A stretch of DNA of 5,183 nt from Ruminiclostridium sp. (lineage in GTDB: Bacteria > Bacillota > Clostridia > DSM-8532), in assembly GCA_003535195.1 (NCBI GenBank), contig DOHN01000071.1:6414-11596 (forward strand). The letters are read 5' to 3'. The notes beneath the pieces were generated by a model. The model was not told the DNA's origin, made no database searches, and was given only the letters and a program-made list of their open reading frames with translations. Position 1 is the stretch's first letter; each line of letters starts with the position of its first letter. This document shows positions 1-5,183 of this stretch, in pieces. A program made the position numbers and the translations under genes.

Positions 1-1180
1 AGCGGCCCATGTGTCTGTCGACGGCTGCCTTGAGCTGTGTCAGCGCCTTTTCCAGTGTACATCTCGGGCAGGCGATATTCATGCGCATGTACCCGGCACC
101 CTCGGTGCCGAAGCTACGTCCATCGTTCAGTGCCAGGCCAGCCTGCTCTACCATGAACTTGGGCAGGGCATCGCCTTTCAGGCCCAAATCACGGCAGTCC
201 AGCCAAATCAAATAGGTGCTTTCGGGCTTGCGGAAGTGGATCTCCGGAATATTAGCTTTCAAATAGTCCCAGGCATAATCGATGTTGCTTTCCAGATACG
301 CCAGAAGCTGGGTCAGCCATTCACCACCGTAGCGGAACGCCGCTTCTACTGCCACTAGGCTGAAGCAGTTGTTGCGGTGAACGTCCATCTTGGACCAGAA
401 GCTTTCGAACCGGTTTTTCATCTCATGATTGGGGAAGAAAATCGTCGCCGCTTGCAGACCAGCCAAGTTGAAGGTCTTGGTCGCGGAGGTACAGGTTACG
501 GTGATGCCGACGATCTCTTTTGAAACGCTAGCCATGACGGTGTGGCGAGAACCGTATAGCATCAGGTCGGAATGAATCTCATCAGAAATGATGGGGATAT
601 TATATTTAAGGCAGATGTTGCCCACTTTTTCTAATTCTTCCCTGGTCCATGTGCGGCCTACCGGGTTGTGGGGGTTGCACATGATCAGGAAGGCGGGATG
701 CCGCTTTGCCGCCTCTTCAAAGGCCGCAAAGTCGATTTCATAGTAACCATTGTGCTCCTTTAAGGAGACGGTCAGCGATTTTCTGTCACAATTGGTCACG
801 GATTCTTCAAACTCCGAATATACAGGGGTGAAGAACATAATTTCCTGCCCTGGCTCGGAAAACTCCCGGATCAGCGTACAGAGGGCAGGAATTACGCCAA
901 GGGCAAACGCAGCAAGGCTGCGGTCGAACGCATAGCCGTTGTGTTCCAATTGCCATTGGCAAACTGCATCGAAATAAGAGGTGGGACGGGAGGTATAACC
1001 AAACATTCCCTGTTTGTTACGTTCTTCAATAGCGTCCAAAATCGGCTGGGCAGTTTTCAGATCCATGTCCGCGATCCACATGGGGATCAAGCCCTCTTTT
1101 CCAAATTTTTTTGCGCATTCATCATATTTTGCAGCAAAATTACTGCTGCGATCAATCGGTTCATCAAAATTATATTGCAT
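1..1180 (-). CDS. patB: PatB/MalY-type PLP-dependent cysteine-S-conjugate beta-lyase (C-terminus cut by window edge)
   Basis: Fold-type I aminotransferase-like enzyme of the MalY/PatB subfamily, a cytoplasmic beta-C-S lyase that cleaves cystathionine, cystine or cysteine S-conjugates to pyruvate, ammonia and a thiol or sulfide. I translated 393 residues before the left edge. Family members are about 385-400 long, so only a few residues are probably missing. Visible signatures are MWIADMD (34-40), Tyr62 in FGYTS, Tyr121 in PVYSEF, the cofactor-ring motif NPHNPVGR (169-176), ISDEIHSD (198-205) with Asp200, the Schiff-base lysine Lys235 in SATKTFNLAGL, and Arg366 in GYMRMNIACPR for the substrate carboxylate. 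No key residue is missing. The chosen ATG at 1180 has AGGGG ten bases upstream. An in-frame ATG at 1189 would add MCT but sits against that site. The start overlaps the end of the desulfidase gene by 11 bases, suggesting translational coupling. The family call is firm; the real substrate is not determined by sequence. An aminotransferase role is possible but less likely. Confidence 0.93.
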   Translation of the reverse strand, partial: MQYNFDEPIDRSSNFAAKYDECAKKFGKEGLIPMWIADMDLKTAQPILDAIEERNKQGMFGYTSRPTSYFDAVCQWQLEHNGYAFDRSLAAFALGVIPALCTLIREFSEPGQEIMFFTPVYSEFEESVTNCDRKSLTVSLKEHNGYYEIDFAAFEEAAKRHPAFLIMCNPHNPVGRTWTREELEKVGNICLKYNIPIISDEIHSDLMLYGSRHTVMASVSKEIVGITVTCTSATKTFNLAGLQAATIFFPNHEMKNRFESFWSKMDVHRNNCFSLVAVEAAFRYGGEWLTQLLAYLESNIDYAWDYLKANIPEIHFRKPESTYLIWLDCRDLGLKGDALPKFMVEQAGLALNDGRSFGTEGAGYMRMNIACPRCTLEKALTQLKAAVDRHMGR

Positions 1181-2471
1181 CGTGCACATTCCCCTTTCCA
1201 TCCGAATCCATCATGAGCTTAATGATCTCTTCATTGGTCTTGCGCATGCCGTCATTGCCCAGATGGCCGATGTTGCAAATGGTGGCTTCCACACCTTTTT
1301 TTACAATTCCGTCGCCGCCGTAGAATTGCTGGTTCTGGGTGTACATATAGTAGCCCAGAATGCCGGCGTCCACCGCCGCAGCTATTTTGGCTGCACAGGA
1401 AGCCTTGGCACCGTCGCACACCATGCCGGAAACGATGGCAAGTGCGTTGACCACAGTATGGATCACCGCTTGATAATCGCCTCCGCATAGGTATGCGATG
1501 CCCGCACCAGCGCCTGCGCCGGCATTGACCGCGCCACAAAAAGCGGAAAGCCGCCCGATCAGCGTTTTTTGGTGGATGGTTGTCAGGTTGGACAGTGCAA
1601 GTGCGCGAAACAGCTTTTCTTCATCGACGTGAAGTTCCCGCGCATATTCGATTACGGGTAACGAAGCCGTCATCCCCTGGTTGCCGCTTCCGGAGTTGAT
1701 GACCACGGGGAGCTCGCAGCCGTTCATACGGGCGTCCGAACCGGCCGCCGCCTTGGCTTTGGCACGGACTTTGATATCGTTGCCGTAGGTTTTTAAAAGA
1801 ACCTTACCGATGCTGGCACCGTAGTCCCCCCGAAGCCCCTCGTCCGAAATTGTGGTGTTGTAATCAATCTGGCGTTGCAGGATGTCACGGACATCCTCGA
1901 TGTTCATGGTGTTGATGAATTCCCAAATGCCCTCCATGTTCAGCACGCTGCGATCGGTCAGGCCAGATTCCTCGTTGTCCTTTACATCCTGACGGAGCAG
2001 GACATTGCCGTCCTTTTCGAGCAGAACAATATTGGTGTGATAGTTGGCAATGCGAATTCTGGCGCTGGAATTTTCATGGAACAGCGTCAGAACGATATCA
2101 AAAGTGGGTCCATTTTCGATATGCTGTATCTGAATGGGCACCTCATCTAAAAATTTGCCAATCTCCCTGATCTGATCTTCGGTCACCTCGGCGATGACCT
2201 CCAACTGCTTTTCTGGTTTGCCCGCAACAATTCCGGCTGCGATTGCTGCCGGGATTCCTTTCATATGGTTGGTATTGGGCACAATGACTGATTTGACATT
2301 TTTGATGATGCTGCCGCTAACCTGCGCCAGCACGCGGTCCGGCCGACAATTCAAGGTTTCTCGTGCCTTTGCCGCGGCGTAGGCCAGAGCGATCGGCTCT
2401 GTGCAGCCCATGGCAGAAACAAGTTCTTCCTTGAGAATCTGGACATAATCATTATATATTTTTTGTTTCAT
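1170..2471 (-). CDS. cyuA: L-cysteine desulfidase (CyuA/YhaM, UPF0597 family)
   Basis: Cytoplasmic [4Fe-4S] enzyme converting L-cysteine to pyruvate, ammonia and hydrogen sulfide. It is unrelated to PLP lyases and distantly similar to the alpha chain of Fe-S serine dehydratase. The 433-residue length is normal for the family. Visible features are the N-terminal MGCTEP (21-26), whose Cys23 matches the family's catalytic cysteine; GCELPVVINSGSGNQG (251-266), with the glycine/serine loop SGSGNQG; FCGAVNAGAGAGAG (301-314) with Cys302; and VCDGAKASC (341-349) with Cys342 and Cys349. Cys302, Cys342 and Cys349 have the spacing I recall for the cluster ligands of the characterised Methanocaldococcus enzyme, so the cluster site looks complete. 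The ATG at 2471 puts Cys23 at the expected place. Its best ribosome binding site, AAGGA at 2484-2488, is 12 bases away, which is rather long. It follows dppC by 41 bases and overlaps patB. The family is sometimes labelled serine dehydratase; cysteine is favoured here by the patB neighbour. Substrate is inferred. Confidence 0.9.
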   Translation of the reverse strand: MKQKIYNDYVQILKEELVSAMGCTEPIALAYAAAKARETLNCRPDRVLAQVSGSIIKNVKSVIVPNTNHMKGIPAAIAAGIVAGKPEKQLEVIAEVTEDQIREIGKFLDEVPIQIQHIENGPTFDIVLTLFHENSSARIRIANYHTNIVLLEKDGNVLLRQDVKDNEESGLTDRSVLNMEGIWEFINTMNIEDVRDILQRQIDYNTTISDEGLRGDYGASIGKVLLKTYGNDIKVRAKAKAAAGSDARMNGCELPVVINSGSGNQGMTASLPVIEYARELHVDEEKLFRALALSNLTTIHQKTLIGRLSAFCGAVNAGAGAGAGIAYLCGGDYQAVIHTVVNALAIVSGMVCDGAKASCAAKIAAAVDAGILGYYMYTQNQQFYGGDGIVKKGVEATICNIGHLGNDGMRKTNEEIIKLMMDSDGKGNVHDAI

Positions 2472-2512
2472 TGCTTTACAGATTCCTTCTTTTTATTCGC
2501 TTTCTTCTTTCA

Positions 2513-3403
2513 TTACTTCTTCAATCTGGGGTCCAGAGCGTCCCGCAGGCCGTCGCCCACCAGGTTCAGCGAAAGAGCAATAACTGAGATAGTCAGGCCG
2601 GGGAACAGAACGCCCCACATGGAATAACGCATGTATTCCTTCGCGTCGGAAAGGATGGAGCCCAGCTCCGGATCCGGCGCTTGCTGGCCAAGACCGAGGA
2701 AACTCAGGGCGGCCGTATTCAGGATCTGCGCGGCCACCGACATAGTCGCCTGGACAATGATGGTGCCCATGGCGTTGGGTAGGATATGCTTTACGATGAT
2801 GTACAGCGGTGAACAGCCATACGCCTTTGCTGCCTCCACATACTCCATATCGGTGATATTGAACACCGCGGAACGCACAATCCGCGTAAAGCCCGGGATT
2901 TGTGAAATGACCAGCGCCAAAATCAGGTTGCGTATGCCTGCGCCCAGCGATGCGGCGATAGCGATAGCCAGAAGCAGCGTAGGAATTCCCATAAACACAT
3001 CCAGAATACGCATCAGGAAGGTGTCCACCTTGCCGCCATAGTAGGCCACGATGGAACCCAGGAAGCAGGCGATTATGCAGGCCAGCGCCGTCGAGGAGAT
3101 GCCCACCACCAGCGATACCCGCGTACCAAACAAAACACGGGCAAAAATATCGCGGCCATAATCATCTGTGCCGAAAGGGTGCTCCCAGGAGGGAGACAGA
3201 AAACGCGCGTCGTAATGCTGAGCAATGGCGTCGTTTTCGTAGTTGCAGATGACCGAAGCGAAGGAGGCCATCACGATAATCAAAAGGATAACAATCAGTC
3301 CGAACATAGCAAGATTGCTTTTGCGGAAGCGCTTCCAAACCTCCGCAAAACGGCTCTTTCTGGCCTTGGGGCGTTCAGATTTTTGCAGGATGTTTTGCGG
3401 CAC
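2513..3403 (-). CDS. dppC: Peptide-type ABC transporter permease, DppC/OppC family
   Basis: Integral membrane subunit that pairs with the DppB-type protein to form the channel of a peptide/nickel-class (PepT family) importer. From the chosen start it has 296 residues, normal for DppC. It shows a charged cytoplasmic N-terminus, a first membrane helix at about 31-53, the family signature HPFGTDDYGRDIFARVLFG (75-93), DVFMGIP (135-141), the ATPase-contacting EAA loop YVEAAKAYG (178-186) followed by LP at 198-199, the conserved SFLGLGQQAPDPELG (244-258), and the typical C-terminus LNLVGDGLRDALDPRLKK. I chose the GTG at 3403 because GGGAGG (3412-3417) lies eight bases upstream. The earlier in-frame GTG at 3412 overlaps that ribosome binding site and so is unlikely to start translation. 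The gene overlaps dppB by 29 bases, so the two are probably translated together. Cargo cannot be read from the permease; glutathione-type (GsiD) or nickel-type (NikC) transport remain possible. Confidence 0.95.
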   Translation of the reverse strand: MPQNILQKSERPKARKSRFAEVWKRFRKSNLAMFGLIVILLIIVMASFASVICNYENDAIAQHYDARFLSPSWEHPFGTDDYGRDIFARVLFGTRVSLVVGISSTALACIIACFLGSIVAYYGGKVDTFLMRILDVFMGIPTLLLAIAIAASLGAGIRNLILALVISQIPGFTRIVRSAVFNITDMEYVEAAKAYGCSPLYIIVKHILPNAMGTIIVQATMSVAAQILNTAALSFLGLGQQAPDPELGSILSDAKEYMRYSMWGVLFPGLTISVIALSLNLVGDGLRDALDPRLKK

Positions 3404-4346
3404 GTTTAACACCTCCCATGTATTTTGCCTTGATTCTTGGGTCTATGTACGCGTACAAAATGTCGACAACAAGTACGATTACAACGTTCAAGAGCGAAAG
3501 GAAAAGAATGCAGGCTGTGGCTTGCGGGATATCCTTGGCGCGGATTGAGGTGATCATCAGCGAGCCCAGGCCTGGAATGCCGAAGATTGCCTCCACGATC
3601 ACCGTGCCGCCCAGCAGATAACCGAACTCGTTGCCGACGACGGTGATCACCGGCAACAGCGCATTGCGCAGCGCGTGCTTATAGATGACCATACGTTCCG
3701 AGGCACCCTTGGCCCGTGCCGTCCGCACATAGTCCTGGCGGATGGTTTCCAGCATATTGGAGCGGGTCAACCGCAGAATGCTGGCCGCCGTGGCCATGGC
3801 CAGCGTGACCACCGGCATTATGTAGTGCTTCAACGTGATCGTTCCCGTAAAGGTGGAGGGCAACCATCCCAGCTTCAGAGAAAAGATCATGACGAACATC
3901 ATCGCCAACCAGAACTGGGGAACCGACGCAAAGAACATCGCCATTATGGTGCTGACAAAATCCACGCCGGAATATTGTTTCACCGCCGATATGACACCTA
4001 TGGGTATGCCAATCAGCACCGCCAGACAGATGGCTAAGACGTCAATGCGGAACGTGATGCCAAAGCGTGCGAAAATATCGTCAAAAACAGGTTTACGGGT
4101 TCTGTAAGATGTCCCGAAGTCGCCGTGGATGGCCCCCCCGACGTAGCGCAAATAGCGCACGATGAACGGGTCGTTCATACCAAGCTGATCGTTGAGCTTG
4201 GCGATTTGTTCCTTGGTTGCCGATGTCCCCAGAATTGCAGTGGCGGGATCGCCCGGTGTAAATGACATAATGCCAAACACGATAAACGATACGCCTAATA
4301 GCACTGGGATCATCAACAGTAGCCTTTTTACAATATATTTTGCCAT
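3375..4346 (-). CDS. dppB: Peptide-type ABC transporter permease, DppB/OppB family
   Basis: Membrane subunit that partners the DppC-type protein in a peptide/nickel-class importer. The 323 residues match the family's usual 305-340. Visible features are a first membrane helix at about 9-29 followed by the family's FTPGDPA (29-35), a periplasmic-type loop with GDFGTSYRTRKPV (75-87), FFASVPQFWLAMM (138-150), and the hallmark RLTRSNMLETIRQDYVRTARAKG (192-214), which contains the EAA-type ATPase contact and is followed by LP at 231-232. Further on are VEAIFGIPGLGSLM (251-264) and a C-terminal YIDPRIK (299-305). After that comes a basic tail of about 18 residues, the coding region that overlaps the dppC start. 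The ATG at 4346 has a strong GGAGG site (4353-4357) six bases upstream, so the start is well supported. It is the first gene after a structured 339-base gap that separates it from the binding-protein gene. The exact substrate (dipeptide, glutathione, nickel chelate) is not decided by this sequence. Confidence 0.95.
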   Translation of the reverse strand: MAKYIVKRLLLMIPVLLGVSFIVFGIMSFTPGDPATAILGTSATKEQIAKLNDQLGMNDPFIVRYLRYVGGAIHGDFGTSYRTRKPVFDDIFARFGITFRIDVLAICLAVLIGIPIGVISAVKQYSGVDFVSTIMAMFFASVPQFWLAMMFVMIFSLKLGWLPSTFTGTITLKHYIMPVVTLAMATAASILRLTRSNMLETIRQDYVRTARAKGASERMVIYKHALRNALLPVITVVGNEFGYLLGGTVIVEAIFGIPGLGSLMITSIRAKDIPQATACILFLSLLNVVIVLVVDILYAYIDPRIKAKYMGGVKRAAKHPAKI

Positions 4347-4433
4347 AGCAAACCTCCAAGTAAATTAGCATACGGCGCCTTCGTTCTTAACTTTCTGAGC
4401 ACTTTTCCCGCCGTGCCGGAGGCGCAGTTTCCA

Positions 4434-4456
4434 AAAGGGCTGTGCTCCAGCCCTTT
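4434..4456 (-). terminator. Terminator-like hairpin upstream of dppB (possible attenuator or partial terminator)
   Basis: On the minus strand AAAGGGCTG, a five-base loop GAGCA, and CAGCCCTTT form a perfect 9-base-pair stem. One further T follows before GG, so the T-run totals only four, three of them inside the stem. It would be a weak intrinsic terminator in the direction of the operon. It lies about 90 bases before dppB and after the candidate TATAAT, so it could reduce read-through into the permease and enzyme genes. The symmetrical AAA/TTT ends mean it could fold in either direction, though no plus-strand gene approaches it. Confidence 0.4.
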
Positions 4457-4512
4457 CTTCAGCGCTTGCAGCATCTGGCTAAAGAGCTTAACCCGCGGGA
4501 TCAACCGCAGAC

Positions 4513-4518
4513 ATTATA
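4513..4518 (-). promoter_or_regulatory. Candidate -10 hexamer TATAAT for an internal promoter before dppB
   Basis: The minus strand reads TATAAT exactly. At 16-18 bases upstream there is no acceptable match to TTGACA, and no TG extension precedes the hexamer. The nearest TTTAAC is 21 bases away, which is too far. If active, transcription would start near 4506 and give dppB a leader of about 160 bases that contains the terminator-like hairpin. Weak evidence, given on the hexamer and its position alone. Confidence 0.25.
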
Positions 4519-4582
4519 GCGTTCAGCCGAAGTGCCCCCGTTAAAGGACTGAAACACAGCCAAATTTTGCTTGTTTTGCTGT

Positions 4583-4627
4583 TCAGAAGGAATACGTCGC
4601 ATGGTTGCTTGGGCATTTCTGCCACAT
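4583..4627 (-). CDS. Possible 14-codon leader or small reading frame (speculative)
   Basis: ATG at 4627 opens a frame for MWQKCPSNHATYSF, ended by TGA. GAGGAG (4638-4643) lies ten bases upstream, a good match to a ribosome binding site. Part of that site (4640-4643) is the outer arm of the preceding hairpin, so access could depend on folding. The peptide contains one cysteine and has no run of a regulatory amino acid. It does not resemble a protein I know. A chance match is quite possible; I report it because start, site and spacing agree and the surrounding region is otherwise non-coding. Confidence 0.2.
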   Translation of the reverse strand: MWQKCPSNHATYSF

Positions 4628-4639
4628 AACCGAATGTCT

Positions 4640-4670
4640 CCTCGCCCGGGAACCCCGGGCTGATTCGAGG
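4640..4670 (-). promoter_or_regulatory. GC-rich hairpin just downstream of the binding-protein gene
   Basis: A perfect 7-base-pair stem, GCCCGGG with CCCGGGC (4644-4650 and 4654-4660), closes a three-base loop. An outer CCTC/GAGG pairing (4640-4643 with 4667-4670) extends it across a six-base one-sided bulge. It begins 16 bases after the binding-protein stop codon and has no T-run after it. It therefore looks like an mRNA 3'-end stabiliser or processing barrier rather than an intrinsic terminator. Such stem-loops are known after binding-protein genes in ABC operons (malE-malF type), where they keep the binding protein in excess over the permeases. The role here is inferred. Confidence 0.55.
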
Positions 4671-4685
4671 ACAGTATGAATCTCT

Positions 4686-5183
4686 TTAGTTCCAGTGCGT
4701 ATCGAGAAGGGTTGTAAATCCAGTGTTGTAAGCCCGGTCGATGGTAAGATTCTTGTCATGGGCACAGGTCACCACGCGGTTGTAAATTGGGATGATAATC
4801 GCGTTGTCATAGAACTTCTTCTCGATGGTGGAGTAGATGTCTTTGCGTTGTTCGGGATCCTGGCACACAGAACCGTCAGTAAACGCCTTATCAACCTCTG
4901 GGTCGTTAAGACGGGAGAAATTGTAGCCGCCAATGGCGCTGGACATGAACACGGGGCTCCACAGGTCCACATCGGGTCCCATGGTTTGGACGATGGTGGA
5001 CATCGAATAATCGCCGGACTTCATGTCGGAAACCCAGGTGTTGGCCTCGAGCTGCTCGACAGAAATGTTGATGCCGGCCTTTTTGAGCTCTTCCTGATAT
5101 ACAACGCCGATTTTTTTGTAGTTCTCATAGCCGACGATGAATGGGATCTCTTCGCCCTTATAATTGGTCTTGGCCAGGTATTC
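4686..5183 (-). CDS. Solute-binding protein of the peptide/nickel ABC family (SBP_bac_5), C-terminal part only
   Basis: The C-terminal 165 residues of an extracytoplasmic substrate-binding protein; the N-terminus, including any lipoprotein signal, lies beyond the right edge. Family 5 binding proteins are usually 500-560 residues, so about two thirds is missing. Recognisable parts in order are IPFIVGYENYKKIGVVYQEE (fragment residues 13-32) and the helix-strand ELKKAGINISVEQLEANTW, a typical 'peptide-binding protein, lobe I return' stretch. Then come VSDMKSGDYSM and the region NFSRLNDPEVDKAF with downstream DPEQRKDIYSTIEKKFYDNAIIIPIY, which is the characteristic C-terminal repeat of family 5 (N-x-S-x-x-N/D-P-E-V-D, then a helix and the I-P-I-Y strand). 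It ends in THWN and TAA. It would deliver cargo to the DppB/DppC pair encoded downstream. Ligand specificity cannot be predicted from this part. Glutathione, dipeptide and nickel binders all share these features. Confidence 0.92.
   Translation of the reverse strand, partial: EYLAKTNYKGEEIPFIVGYENYKKIGVVYQEELKKAGINISVEQLEANTWVSDMKSGDYSMSTIVQTMGPDVDLWSPVFMSSAIGGYNFSRLNDPEVDKAFTDGSVCQDPEQRKDIYSTIEKKFYDNAIIIPIYNRVVTCAHDKNLTIDRAYNTGFTTLLDTHWN

Larger units (their letters stand above)
4347..4685 (-). other. Structured intergenic region between the binding-protein gene and dppB
   Basis: This is the only non-coding stretch over 300 bases. In the direction of transcription it holds a GC-rich hairpin shortly after the binding-protein stop, a 14-codon reading frame behind GAGGAG, a pair of direct AGCAAAA repeats nine bases apart (4565-4571 and 4574-4580), a TATAAT hexamer, a terminator-like hairpin, and the dppB ribosome binding site. 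I looked for known riboswitch or T-box signatures, including the T-box TGGNACCGCG core, and found none. I also see no remnant of a protein-coding gene. The separation contrasts with the overlapping genes downstream and suggests that binding-protein and permease expression are set differently. That is inference. Confidence 0.6.

Noticed and set aside
1014..1490. Plus-strand open frame of 158 codons across the patB/cyuA junction
   Set aside because: It runs antisense to two well-supported genes, has no recognisable domain and no convincing ribosome binding site. Similar antisense frames at 11-358, 2631-3041 and 3675-4037 were rejected on the same grounds.
2493..2513. Six-codon frame (MKEESE) whose ATG overlaps the dppC stop as TAATG
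   Set aside because: Too short to support, and it lies in a purine-rich spacer where such frames arise easily. The real next gene starts at 2471.
4093..4371. Minus-strand frame of 92 codons overlapping the start of dppB
   Set aside because: It lies in another frame of the dppB coding sequence, which has a clear ribosome binding site and family motifs. The 92-residue product resembles nothing.
4353..4422. CCTCC (4418-4422) complementary to the dppB GGAGG ribosome binding site, suggesting sequestration
   Set aside because: Only five Watson-Crick pairs, extended only by G-U pairs. A match of this length is expected by chance at appreciable frequency in a leader of this size.
4347..4685. Possible T-box or other amino-acid riboswitch in the dppB leader
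   Set aside because: No T-box TGGNACCGCG core or other known riboswitch core could be found by eye, and the hairpins are simple stems.

Overview
The window is a piece of one operon read entirely on the minus strand, so transcription runs from the right edge to the left. In that order it holds: the C-terminal part of an extracellular solute-binding protein of the peptide/nickel family (4686-5183, cut by the right edge); a 339-base gap with two hairpins; a DppB-type permease (3375-4346); a DppC-type permease (2513-3403); an L-cysteine desulfidase of the CyuA/UPF0597 family (1170-2471); and a PatB/MalY-type pyridoxal-phosphate C-S lyase (1-1180), cut by the left edge near its natural end. I see no plus-strand gene, RNA gene, mobile element or CRISPR array.

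The organism is most likely an anaerobic, Gram-positive-like bacterium of the Clostridia. The reasons are the strong GGAGG/GGGAGG ribosome binding sites, the tightly packed operon, the oxygen-sensitive Fe-S desulfidase and the style of the PatB sequence. Base composition is balanced rather than AT-rich, which would suit gut Oscillospiraceae-like or similar Clostridia. This placement is inference, because no taxonomic marker gene is present.

The genes fit one working model. A lipid-anchored or secreted binding protein captures a small peptide or peptide-like compound, and the DppB/DppC pair carries it across the membrane. Two unrelated enzymes that both release sulfur from cysteine-type substrates then act in the cytoplasm. 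The desulfidase converts L-cysteine to pyruvate, ammonia and sulfide. The PatB-type lyase cleaves cystathionine, cystine or cysteine S-conjugates to pyruvate, ammonia and a thiol. The likely cargo is therefore a cysteine-containing peptide, cystine, a glutathione breakdown product or an S-conjugate. The component families are known; the specific pairing and cargo are my inference. The ATPase subunits and any dipeptidase the model would need are not in the window.

The gap between the binding-protein gene and dppB is the only non-coding stretch over 300 bases. It carries a GC-rich hairpin just after the binding-protein stop, a possible 14-codon reading frame behind a good ribosome binding site, a perfect TATAAT hexamer without a good -35 partner, and a terminator-like hairpin with a short T-run. 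Together these suggest separate control of the binding protein and of the permease and enzyme genes.
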